Shown here: piece after piece, positions 38,577 through 46,707 of the stretch
Numbering within the stretch: position 1 is the first letter of the stretch
How the letters are laid out: every line of letters starts with the position of its first letter
NCBI GenBank assembly: GCA_963829845.1
Contig: CAWHKD010000024.1
Location: 1-64,000 of the forward strand
Reading direction: 5' to 3'
Length of the DNA stretch: 64,000 nt
DNA from: Gaiellasilicea sp963829845
GTDB lineage: Bacteria > Actinomycetota > Thermoleophilia > Gaiellales > Gaiellaceae
Notes under the pieces: generated by a model
Databases searched by the model: none
Told to the model about the DNA's origin: nothing
What the model saw: the letters and a program-made list of their open reading frames with translations, nothing else
Program-made: the position numbers and the translations under genes

Positions 38577-40016
38577 GTGGACGTGCTCCGGCTCGCGAGC
38601 CTGCTCGAGGAGCTGCCGACGGAGCGGACGCGGCTGCTCGACAACCTCGGCCGCGTTCGCCGCGAGGTCGGGCCGATCACCCACGAGCTCTCGGACGCCG
38701 TCGCCGATCGGATGAACCTGCGCCACGGCGACGTGCACGAGGTCGTGTCCTTCTACTCGTTCCTGCAAGTCCCGACCGACGCGGTGCGCGTCTGCACCGG
38801 CCCGGTCTGCGACTGCGCCGGCTCACGCGAGCTGCTGACGGACGGCGCAATCGAGGTGCCGTGCCTCGGACACTGTGACCTGGCCCCGGTCGTGCTCGAC
38901 GGGGACGACGTCCGCGGCGGCGTCACCCACTCGACGAACGGCTTCCTCCTCGAGCCGGACTCGTTGCGCGAGCCGGCGAAGCTTTCACCGGAAGAGGTAC
39001 TCGAGCGGCTCGAGACGGCCGGCCTCACCGGAATGGGCGGCGCCGGCTTTCCGACCTGGCGGAAGTGGGACGCCGTCCGCCGCGAACCGAGGCCGCGCGT
39101 GGTGATCGTCAACGCGGACGAGGGCGAGCCGGGCACGATCAAGGACCGCTACGTGATGGAGCTCCGGCCGCAGCTCCTCCTCGAAGGGCTCGCGGCCGCG
39201 ATGCGCTTCTGCGAGACCGACGAGGCCTACATCTACCTGCGCGAGGAGTATGCGACCTCGCGGGCGGTGCTGGAGAAGGCGATCTCGGCCCGCGGACTTC
39301 CGGTCCGGCTCGTGATCGGAGCCGGTGCCTACATCTGCGGCGAGGAGACGGCGATGCTGGAGTCGATGGAGGGCCGGCGAGGGATGCCGCGGCTGCGGCC
39401 GCCGTTCCCGGCGCAGGTGGGCTACCTCGGCCGCCCGACCCTGATCAACAACGTCGAAACGCTCGCCCACGTCGCCCTGATCCTGCGCGGAGGCTGGCAG
39501 CCGGCGCGACTCTGGTCGGTCTCGGGGGCCGTCGCGAGGCCCGGCTGCTACGAGGCGCCGCTCGACATCACGCTTCGCGTACTCGTCGACGAGTACGCCG
39601 GCGGCGTCACGGCCGAGCCTGGCGCGATCGTCCCCGGCGGCGCTGCGAGCGGGATCCTGCCGCCGGCCGCTCTCGACGCGCCGCTCACGCGCGAAGGGCT
39701 GGCCGAGTGGGGCTGCAGTGTCGGCTCCGCCGCCGTGCAGGTCTTCCCGCGCGGCTACTCGCCCGTCCGCCTGCTCGCCGAGACGATGCGCTTCTTCGCT
39801 GAGGAGTCGTGCCAGAAGTGCACTCCCTGCCGGATCGGCAACCGCGCTCTGCACGCGGTCTTCGAGGGGGAGCGGACGATGGCGCCGCACCAGGTGGACG
39901 AGTGGTTGGAGGCGATGACGCTCACCTCCATCTGCGGCCTCGGACAGGCGGCGCCGATCCCGGTCCGAAGCGCCTTCCTGCACTGGCCGGAGCTGTTCGA
40001 GAAGATGACGGCATGA
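38577..40016 (+). CDS. fdhB: NAD-dependent formate dehydrogenase, NuoE-NuoF-like fused subunit
   Basis: The 479-aa electron-transfer subunit is a natural fusion. Residues about 1-125 are a NuoE-like [2Fe-2S] domain with C73, C78, C96 and C100 (CTGPVC and CLGHC). The rest is NuoF-like, with the FMN/NADH region (GMGGAGFPTWRKW, NADEGEPGTIKDR, GAGAYICGEETA) and a C-terminal [4Fe-4S] site (SCQKCTPCRIG, SICGLG). It passes electrons from FdhA to NAD. The stop overlaps the fdhA start (ATGA), so the two are coupled. Confidence 0.9.
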   Translation: MDVLRLASLLEELPTERTRLLDNLGRVRREVGPITHELSDAVADRMNLRHGDVHEVVSFYSFLQVPTDAVRVCTGPVCDCAGSRELLTDGAIEVPCLGHCDLAPVVLDGDDVRGGVTHSTNGFLLEPDSLREPAKLSPEEVLERLETAGLTGMGGAGFPTWRKWDAVRREPRPRVVIVNADEGEPGTIKDRYVMELRPQLLLEGLAAAMRFCETDEAYIYLREEYATSRAVLEKAISARGLPVRLVIGAGAYICGEETAMLESMEGRRGMPRLRPPFPAQVGYLGRPTLINNVETLAHVALILRGGWQPARLWSVSGAVARPGCYEAPLDITLRVLVDEYAGGVTAEPGAIVPGGAASGILPPAALDAPLTREGLAEWGCSVGSAAVQVFPRGYSPVRLLAETMRFFAEESCQKCTPCRIGNRALHAVFEGERTMAPHQVDEWLEAMTLTSICGLGQAAPIPVRSAFLHWPELFEKMTA

Positions 40017-42703
40017 TCGAGTTCACGCTCGACGGCCGCACCGCCATGGCATCCGAGGGCGAGCTTCTCGTCCACGCCGCGGCCCGCAACGGCGTCTTCA
40101 TCCCGACGCTCTGCCACGACGACAAGCTGGCGCCGTACGGCGGCTGCCGCATGTGCGTCGTCGGGGTGGAGGGCTCGCCGCGGCCGCTGCCGGCCTGCGC
40201 GACCCGCGTCGGCGAGGGGATGGTGGTCTCCACCAACTCGAACGTGCCACAGCTGCGGAAGACGCTGACCGAGATGCTCCTCGCGGAGCACCTGAACGCC
40301 GACCCCGGCGGGCGCCCGAACGAGCTCACCGACCTCGCCGCCGAGCTGGACGCGGAGGCGCCCTTCCTGCTCCCCGATGCGAAGCGGGAGCCGTACGCCG
40401 ACCGGAACCGGCTGATGGGCTACGAGCCGGACACGTGCATCCTCTGCAACCGCTGCGTGCGCTACACGCAGGAGGTGATGCAGTGCTCGGCGCTCTCGCT
40501 CGAGGGCCGCGGCCCGGAGGCGCGGATCGTGCCGACCTGGGGCAAGAGCTGGCTCGACACCGAGTGCGAGCTCTGCGGTGGCTGCCTCTCGACCTGCCCG
40601 ACCGGCGCGATCTACGAGAAGTTCCTCGAGGGGACGGGCGTCGAGGAGCGCGCGCTGGAGCAGACGAAGACGACCTGCACGTTCTGCGGCGTCGGCTGCC
40701 AGCTCGACCTCAACGTCGACCCGGAAACGAGGCGGATCGTCAAGGTGACCTCGAAGCCAGAGTACGTCTCGAACGAGGGCAACCTCTGCGTCAAGGGCCG
40801 CTTCGCGTTCAACTTCGTCCACCATCCGGACCGCCTGACCGAGCCGCTGATCCGCGGCGAGGACGGCGAGCTCCATCCCGCCTCCTGGGACGAGGCACTG
40901 CAGGCTGCCGCCGACGGGCTCAAGGGGGTGATGGAGCGCCATTCGCCGCAGCACGTCGGCGTGCTCAGCTCGGCCCGGCTGACAAACGAGGAGAACTACC
41001 TGATCCAGAAGCTCGCCCGGACCGGGCTCAAGACCCACTCGGTCCACTCGTGCGAGGCCACCTGACACGCTCCGACCCTCTACGGCCTGGTCAGGTCGTT
41101 CGGCAGAGGCGCCTCCACCAACTCGATCCCGGAGATCGAGAACGCCCGCTTCCTGCTCGTGATCGGCTCGAACACGACCGAGGCGCATCCGGTCCTGGCG
41201 CTGCGGATCAAGAAGGCGGTGCGGAACGGCGCCACGCTCGTCGTCGCCGATCCGCGCGCGATCTGGCTGACGAAGCTCGCCAAGCGCCATCTGCAGCTCC
41301 GCCCCGGCTCGGACGTCTGGCTGCTGAACGCGCTGATGCATGTGATCCTCGAGGAGGGTCTCCAGGACGACGCCTACATCGCCGCCCACTGTGAGGACTT
41401 CGAGGCCGTCCGCGAGGTCGTCGGCCGCTACACGCCCGAGGAGGCCGAGCGCGTCACGGGCGTCGGCGCCGAGGCGATCCGCGCGACCGCCCGCGAGTAT
41501 GCGACCGAGCGGCACGCGGCGATCTTCTACACGCTCGGGATCACCGAGCACGCCTGCGGCGTCGACAACATCTGGTCGCTCGCGAACCTCGTCCTGATGA
41601 CGGGCCACCTCGGCTACGAGTCGACCGGGCTGAACGCGCTCCGCGGCCAGAACAACGTCCAGGGCCTGAACGACTCGGGCGCAAATCCCCATTACTTCCC
41701 CGGCTACCAGCCGTGGGACGACCCGGACGTGCAGGCGAAGTTCGCCGCAGCGTGGGGCGTCAATTTGCCGGAGCGGGCCGGCTACCGGCTCGACCAGATG
41801 ATGTCCGGGCTCCACGACGATCGGATCAAGGCGCTCTACCTCGTCGGCGAGAACCCGGCCCAGACGGAGCCGAACGCCCACCACGTCGAGGAGGGGCTGC
41901 GGCGGCTCGAGTTCCTCGTCTCGCAGGACATCTTCCTGAACGAGACTTCGCGCCGGCACGCCGACGTCGTCCTCCCGGCGTCCAGCTTCGCGGAGAAGGA
42001 CGGCACGTTCACGAACACGGAGCGGCGCATCAACCGCGTCCGCGCGGCGGTGCCGCTGCCCGGCAACGCGCGCGGTGACCGTGAGATCGTGATCGCTCTG
42101 GCGCGCGCTCTCGGCTGCGACTGGCCCGAGTACCCCGACGCAGCGTCGGTCTGGGACGAGCTCGCCGATCTCTGCCCCAACTGGTACGGGATCCGGTACC
42201 CCCGGCTCGAGGAGCACGGGCTGCAGTGGCCGTGTCCGACCGAAGACCACCCGGGAACGATGTTCCTGCACGAGGGTCATCCCTCGCTGCCCTCCGGGAA
42301 GGGCAAGTTCCACCCGGTCGAGTACCAGCCGCCGATCGAGGAGCCGGACTCCGAGTACCCGTTCGTCCTCTCCACCGGACGGACGCTCTACCACTACAAC
42401 TCGGCCGGGATGACGATGCGGGAGGCCGGAATCACCGACAAGCAGGTGGATCCGTTCTTCGAGATCGCGGCCGAGGACATGTCGGCGCTCGGCGTCGCCG
42501 AGGGGGAGTGGGTGCGGCTGGTCTCGCGCCGCGGTGACCTCACCGCCCGCGCGCAGCTCTCCGACCGCGTCTACCCCGGTCTCGTCTGGATGGCCCTGCA
42601 CTTCGCCGAGGCGCGCGTCAACTGGCTCACGCACGACGTCGGCGACTCGCTGATCGGGACGCCTGAGTACAAGGTCTCAGCGATACGCCTGGAGCGGGTA
42701 TGA
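40013..42703 (+). CDS. fdhA: formate dehydrogenase catalytic subunit, selenocysteine (in-frame UGA at 41063-41065)
   Basis: Read through one TGA the frame is 896 aa. It has a NuoG-like [2Fe-2S] domain (C34, C45, C48, C62), two ferredoxin-type [4Fe-4S] sites (CILCNRC, CELCGGCLSTC), the catalytic-domain cluster C222, C225, C229 and C259, and then molybdopterin domains. U351 stands in CEAT-U-HAPTLYGL and is followed by FGRGASTNS, the exact place of Sec or Cys at the Mo/W centre in formate dehydrogenases. It oxidises formate to CO2 (or the reverse), coupled to NAD through FdhB. It should not be annotated as two broken ORFs. Confidence 0.92.
41073..41098 (+). promoter_or_regulatory. candidate SECIS hairpin of fdhA
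   Basis: CGACCCT (41073-41079) can pair with AGGTCG (41093-41098) with one bulged C, leaving a 13-nt loop rich in G. The loop starts about 14 nt after the UGA. This is weaker than the hairpin in the peroxiredoxin-like gene but in the expected place. Confidence 0.4.
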
Positions 42704-43443
42704 CCTCGCTTGCACCCGCCGACGCCGAGCCACTGCTGCGCGGCCGCTTCGGCCGGCCGTATCTCTACCTCACCCGAACCGAGTCGACGCAGCGGATGCT
42801 CGACGCCGCGCAGCCGGAGGGCGCCGTCGCGGTCACCGAGGAGCAGACCGCCGGCCGCGGGCGGATGGGTCGCCGCTGGGATGCGCCTGCCGGATCGTCG
42901 CTGCTCGTCTCGACGCTGCTGCGACCGCCTCCCGAGCGGCGCGCCTCCGGGCTGACGCTCGTCGCCGGCGTCTGCGTCGCGGTCGTGGTCGAGCGCGCGA
43001 CGGGGCTGGCGGCCCAGATCAAGTGGCCGAACGACGTCATGCTCAACCGGCGCAAGGTGGCCGGAGTGCTCGCCGAGCTGAAGGACGGCGCGGTCGTACT
43101 CGGGATCGGGATCAACGTCAACCAGCGGCCCGCTGAGCTGCCGGCCGAGACCAAAGTGCCTGCAGGCTCGCTGTACTCGGTGACGGGGCGAGAGTACGAG
43201 CGCCGTCGGATCCTCGCCGATCTCCTGCTCGAGCTCGAGCGCCGCTACGACGCGTGGCGCGAGGACGGTCTCGCCTCGCTGTACGAGGACCTCGGCGCCC
43301 GCGACTTCCTTCGCGGCCGCCGCGTCTCCTTCGACGGGGTCGCAGGGACGGCGCAGATGATCACGCGCGACGGACGGCTCGCGGTGACGACGGAATCAGG
43401 CTTGGTCGAGGTCGAGAGCGGCGAGGTCTCGTTCGAGCGCTGA
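42700..43443 (+). CDS. birA: biotin-[acetyl-CoA-carboxylase] ligase
   Basis: The 247-aa enzyme activates biotin as biotinyl-AMP and attaches it to carboxyl-carrier proteins. It has the biotinyl-AMP loop TAGRGRMGRRW and KWPNDV, plus the C-terminal SH3-like domain. There is no N-terminal helix-turn-helix, so it is not a repressor. The ATG overlaps the fdhA stop (ATGA), so it is translated with the formate dehydrogenase although no functional link is obvious. Its end overlaps mobA by 48 nt. Confidence 0.92.
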   Translation: MTSLAPADAEPLLRGRFGRPYLYLTRTESTQRMLDAAQPEGAVAVTEEQTAGRGRMGRRWDAPAGSSLLVSTLLRPPPERRASGLTLVAGVCVAVVVERATGLAAQIKWPNDVMLNRRKVAGVLAELKDGAVVLGIGINVNQRPAELPAETKVPAGSLYSVTGREYERRRILADLLLELERRYDAWREDGLASLYEDLGARDFLRGRRVSFDGVAGTAQMITRDGRLAVTTESGLVEVESGEVSFER

Positions 43444-43932
43444 GAGATCCGCGGGCGTGTTCACGTTCGCGAGCAGGTTCGCGTCTGCCTCGAGGACGCG
43501 CGAATTGACGCCGTGGAGCGACCAGTCGTCCGAGGCGAGCCGCCGCTCGAGCTCCGGGAGATCTCGCTTCGAGTAGGCGCCAGGCAGCGGCCCGGTCTGC
43601 GTAACGGCGATCTTCTCGCCCAGCTCCCGCAGCAGCGCCGGCGTGACGAGCGGGCAGTCGACGGGGAGGAAGACCACGGTCTCGGTCGCGGCCGCACGGA
43701 GCCCTGCGATCACCCCGACGAGAGGGGCCTGCGGCGCGGCCGGCTCGACCACCACGGGAAACGGAAGCTCGAGATCGCCCTTCCCGACCGCAAGCCGTGC
43801 CTCGAACGCCTCGCCGAGGATCCGCCAGGCTCGCTCCGCGAGCGTCTCGCCGCGGAACGGCGCGAGCGGCTTGGGCGAACCGAAGCGGGACGAGGCGCCG
43901 CCGACGAGCAGCACGCCCGTCGCCGGGGTCAC
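43396..43932 (-). CDS. mobA: molybdenum cofactor guanylyltransferase
   Basis: The 178-aa nucleotidyltransferase adds GMP to molybdopterin, giving the MGD cofactor that formate dehydrogenases use. It has the GTP loop LLVGGASSRFGSPKP and the metal aspartate in PVDCPL. I start it at the second GTG (43932), which overlaps the methyltransferase stop (GTGA) and has GGGAG about 8 nt upstream. The GTG at 43938 is also possible. Its place beside fdhD and facing fdhA fits cofactor supply to this enzyme. Confidence 0.85.
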   Translation of the reverse strand: MTPATGVLLVGGASSRFGSPKPLAPFRGETLAERAWRILGEAFEARLAVGKGDLELPFPVVVEPAAPQAPLVGVIAGLRAAATETVVFLPVDCPLVTPALLRELGEKIAVTQTGPLPGAYSKRDLPELERRLASDDWSLHGVNSRVLEADANLLANVNTPADLSALERDLAALDLDQA

Positions 43933-44660
43933 GCCCACTTCTCCCAGACCGAGACGTGCTTTTCACTTTCGCTCGTGAAGGGCTCCTGCGCCCAGCCGGC
44001 CCAGCGCTCGCGGAGCGACATCCCCGCGAGCCGCGCCATCAGGTCGAGCTCGGCGGGCCAGACGTAGCGAAACGGCGGCGAGAGGACCTCGATCCCGCCC
44101 TCCTCGATCCAGTAGTGGTGCGAGATCAGTCCCTGCCGCGCCACGTCGTACTCGTCGAATCCGAGGTGTGTCGGGCTGACGGCGAACGGCTGAAACCGCT
44201 CGCCGGGCGGCAGCCGTCTCAGCCGCGGCACGAGCACCTCGATCACGAAGCAGCCGCCGGGCTCGAGGTGCGCAGAGACGTTCTCGAAGCACGCGACCTG
44301 CTCGTCCTGGGTCGTCAGGTTCATGATCGTGTTCGCGACGACGTACGCGACCGTGAACGTCCCCTCGACGGTTGCCGTCGCGAAGTCGCCGACGGTCACG
44401 CCAATTCGCTCCGCGCCCGGCTTCGCGCGCATCCGGGCGAGCATCGCCTCCGACAGCTCGATCCCATGCACCGGCACGCCGCGGGCCGCGAGCGGGAGCG
44501 CGACTCGCCCCGTGCCGATGCCGAGCTCGAGCGCGGCTCCACCGTCGGCCAGCTCTACGACGAGGTCGACGATCGGGCCGACGACGGCCGGGTCCGCCTG
44601 ATGTGCGTACCGCTCGTCGAACCGCGCCGCCACGCTCTCGCCGAAGTGGTCCTCAGCCAT
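43929..44660 (-). CDS. SAM-dependent methyltransferase
   Basis: The 243-aa class I methyltransferase has motif I ALELGIGTGRVALPLA, an acidic end to strand two (GIELSEAM) and motif III around LEPGGCFVIEV. The substrate is unknown. It sits between fdhD and mobA with overlaps on both sides, so it is in the formate dehydrogenase maturation operon, but I know of no required methylation step there. Confidence 0.75.
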   Translation of the reverse strand: MAEDHFGESVAARFDERYAHQADPAVVGPIVDLVVELADGGAALELGIGTGRVALPLAARGVPVHGIELSEAMLARMRAKPGAERIGVTVGDFATATVEGTFTVAYVVANTIMNLTTQDEQVACFENVSAHLEPGGCFVIEVLVPRLRRLPPGERFQPFAVSPTHLGFDEYDVARQGLISHHYWIEEGGIEVLSPPFRYVWPAELDLMARLAGMSLRERWAGWAQEPFTSESEKHVSVWEKWA

Positions 44661-45429
44661 CGATCCGCCACGGCTCGGTGTAGACGTTCAGCGAGCCGTT
44701 GCGGACGAAGCCGCAGAGCGTGATCCCGCGGTCGGCCGCGAGTTCGACCGCGAGCGACGACGGTGCACCGACGGCGACGAGCAGCGGGCAGCCGGCGACC
44801 GCGGCCTTCTGGACGAGCTCGAACGAGAGGCGGCCGCTGACGCAGAGGAGCGAGCGCGAGAGCGGCAGCAACCCATCCAGGAACGCGCGGCCGACGACCT
44901 TGTCAAGCGCGTTGTGGCGGCCGACGTCCTCCCGCACGCAGAGCAGCTCCCCGTCGGCCGCGAAGAGCCCGGTGGCGTGCAGACCGCCGGTCGCCTCGAA
45001 TGCAACCTGCGCTTCGCGGAGCCGTTCTGGGAGCTGGACGACCAGCGCGGCCTTGACGCGGAGGTCACTGTCGACGTGCGGCGCCTCGACGGCCACGGCC
45101 TCGAGCGCACCTTTGCCGCACACTCCGCACGACGACGAGGTGTAGAAGCTGCGCTGAAGCGAGCCGAGGTCGGCACCGGGCGCGTCGACGTCGACGGTGT
45201 TGGCCGGCAGGGTGTCGGGCACCCGGGCTGCGAGCGCACGCAGCCCCTCCGAGAGACAAAAGCCGAGCGCGAGCTCCTCGTCGTGCCCCGGCGTCCGCAT
45301 CGTCACGGCTACGGGCGTGCCGCCGAGCCGGATCTCGAGCGGCTCCTCGACCGCGACGACGTCTCCGGCCTCTCCGCCCGGAACCCGCGTCACCTGCACG
45401 CGAGACGTGCTCTGCGCAGGCGCTTTCAC
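44653..45429 (-). CDS. fdhD: formate dehydrogenase accessory sulfurtransferase
   Basis: FdhD hands sulfur from a cysteine desulfurase to the molybdenum cofactor of formate dehydrogenase. The 258-aa protein has the essential CxxC in SSCGVCGKG (C101, C104), the GLHATGLF and EDVGRHNALDKV motifs. I begin it at the GTG at 45429 because TACTGT lies 7 nt upstream; a TTG two codons earlier is also open. It heads the fdhD-methyltransferase-mobA operon. Confidence 0.92.
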   Translation of the reverse strand: MKAPAQSTSRVQVTRVPGGEAGDVVAVEEPLEIRLGGTPVAVTMRTPGHDEELALGFCLSEGLRALAARVPDTLPANTVDVDAPGADLGSLQRSFYTSSSCGVCGKGALEAVAVEAPHVDSDLRVKAALVVQLPERLREAQVAFEATGGLHATGLFAADGELLCVREDVGRHNALDKVVGRAFLDGLLPLSRSLLCVSGRLSFELVQKAAVAGCPLLVAVGAPSSLAVELAADRGITLCGFVRNGSLNVYTEPWRIDG

Positions 45430-45436
45430 CCGCAAA

Positions 45437-45442
45437 ACAGTA
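45437..45442 (-). promoter_or_regulatory. -10 element of fdhD
   Basis: TACTGT on the minus strand lies 7 nt before the GTG at 45429. The surrounding 50-bp spacer is unusually AT-rich. Confidence 0.45.
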
Positions 45443-45485
45443 CAGCGCAGGTTTTCTCGACAACTGGCATCTCAATTGTTAGGAA

Positions 45486-45848
45486 ATGATGGAGTCAGCC
45501 GCAGACTTCGGAACCGGGCTTCGCGCCCACCTCGGCCTCGAGCAGGAGGAGCTCGCGCTCGTCGCAGCGCCGGCAGCTCCGCCCGAGGAGCTGGCCATGG
45601 ACGAGATCGACGACGTCGAGGCCGCCACCGCTGCCGCCGAGGGGGCCGGGCTGGAAGCGCTCGAAGCCCTCGAGACGGAGCTGGTCGAGCGCGAGCGAGC
45701 CCTCGCCGTACGCGAGGCCAGCCTCGCGGGCCGCGCCGGCGCACTGCTGGCGGCAGCACAGGCACTGTACGACGAGGTGCTCGGCGGCGGGATGTCGCCC
45801 AGCGACGACGAGCTTGCACGCCTGCGACGGCGGCGGAGTCTGGCCTGA
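45486..45848 (+). CDS. hypothetical protein, coiled-coil
   Basis: The 120-aa product is alanine- and glutamate-rich and mostly helical. The centre (about residues 40-90, LEALETELVERERALAVREAS) looks like a short coiled coil, followed by a basic C terminus. I recognise no family. The first ATG is followed at once by a second. A TTAGGAA Shine-Dalgarno-like sequence lies just upstream. It diverges from fdhD and its stop overlaps the next start (TGATG), so the pair may be a small operon tied to formate dehydrogenase by position only. Confidence 0.6.
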   Translation: MMESAADFGTGLRAHLGLEQEELALVAAPAAPPEELAMDEIDDVEAATAAAEGAGLEALEALETELVERERALAVREASLAGRAGALLAAAQALYDEVLGGGMSPSDDELARLRRRRSLA

Positions 45849-46055
45849 TGGTCGAGCGCATCGAACAGATCAAGGGCGACCGCCTCAAGCGTTGGAGCGT
45901 CTACGTGGCGACGCCGTTCGTCTGGCTCGCCCTCGCGCTGCTCAACCCGCTCCTGCTGATCGTCCCAGCCGATGCTGGTGTTCGCGATCTGGAAGGCGAT
46001 GGAATACGGGATGGTCGACCGGCACGACCCCGTGGACGACCCCGACTTCTACTAG
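45848..46055 (+). pseudogene. small membrane protein interrupted by a +1 frameshift
   Basis: The first part reads VERIEQIKGDRLKRW, then a membrane helix (VYVATPFVWLALALLNPLLL). At about 45963-45968 (GTCCCAG) one base is extra; in the next frame the sequence continues sensibly as PMLVFAIWKAMEYGMVDR and ends HDPVDDPDFY at a TAG. Together this is about 68 aa with one or two helices. It may be a sequencing or assembly error in the CCC run, a true mutation or, less likely, programmed +1 slippage. Its stop shares CTAG with the convergent ankyrin gene. Function is unknown. Confidence 0.55.
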
Positions 46056-46699
46056 GAGGATTTGGCGGCGAGCATCGCCGCGAGCTCGTCGTGGCCCGCC
46101 CGGCGAGCATGCTCGAGCGGTGTGATCCCGTCACGGTCGGCAAGATCGACGCGGGCGTCCGCGTCAAGGAGCAGTCGCACGATCTCCTGATGAGCGGAGC
46201 CGCCGTCGCCGAGGATCACCGCTTCGAGTAGGGCCGTCCAGCCGAGGTCGTTGACGTGGTCGATGTCGACGTCGGTCTGGAGGAGTGCCCGCACCATCTC
46301 GACGTGGCCGCGGTCGGCGGCTGGGATCAGCGCGGTGCCGCCGAAGCGGTTGGTACGGGTGACATCTGGCTCGGCGCGGAGGACCTCGCGCAGCACCTGC
46401 ACATCGCCGGTCTCGCCGACGGCGAGGAATGCGTTCGAGCGTGTCTCGTCCTGGAGGTCGACGTCGGCTCCCGCGTCCACGAGCGCGCGGACGACCGCGG
46501 GCGCGCCGGCGTACGCCGCTGCGGTGACCGCAGTCCGGTTGCCTTCGCCGCGATCGTCGGGCGCCGCTCCGTCGTCGAGCAGCCGAAGCACCTCGTGCAG
46601 GTCGCCTCGCCCGGCCGCGCGCGCGAGCTCGCCCGGCGCCGGTCGATCGCCTTCTCCCGCGCAGCCGCCGAGGATGAGAGCGACCAGCGACAGCAGCAG
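46052..46699 (-). CDS. ankyrin-repeat lipoprotein (start uncertain)
   Basis: The frame has about four ankyrin repeats (for example GHVEMVRALLQTDVDIDHVN and ITPLEHARRAGHDELAAML). The first ATG/GTG-type start, 46591, would cut off an open N-terminal stretch that reads LLSLVALILGGCAGEGD, a clear lipoprotein signal with lipobox LGGC. That stretch has no ATG, GTG or TTG. A CTG at 46699 follows an AGGAG Shine-Dalgarno sequence overlapping the glmS stop, so a non-AUG start is proposed. The likely role is protein-protein binding at the outer face of the membrane. Confidence 0.6.
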   Translation of the reverse strand: MLLSLVALILGGCAGEGDRPAPGELARAAGRGDLHEVLRLLDDGAAPDDRGEGNRTAVTAAAYAGAPAVVRALVDAGADVDLQDETRSNAFLAVGETGDVQVLREVLRAEPDVTRTNRFGGTALIPAADRGHVEMVRALLQTDVDIDHVNDLGWTALLEAVILGDGGSAHQEIVRLLLDADARVDLADRDGITPLEHARRAGHDELAAMLAAKSS

Positions 46700-46707
46700 C
46701 CTGGCTC

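Noticed and set aside
41063..41065. fdhA as two genes broken by a nonsense mutation
   Set aside because: The TGA is exactly at the catalytic Sec/Cys position and the same frame continues with full homology; a random stop would not fall there.
45963..45968. Programmed +1 frameshift as the default explanation for the small membrane gene
   Set aside because: No known slippery codon pair or stimulatory element is visible; a base error in the CCC run is simpler.
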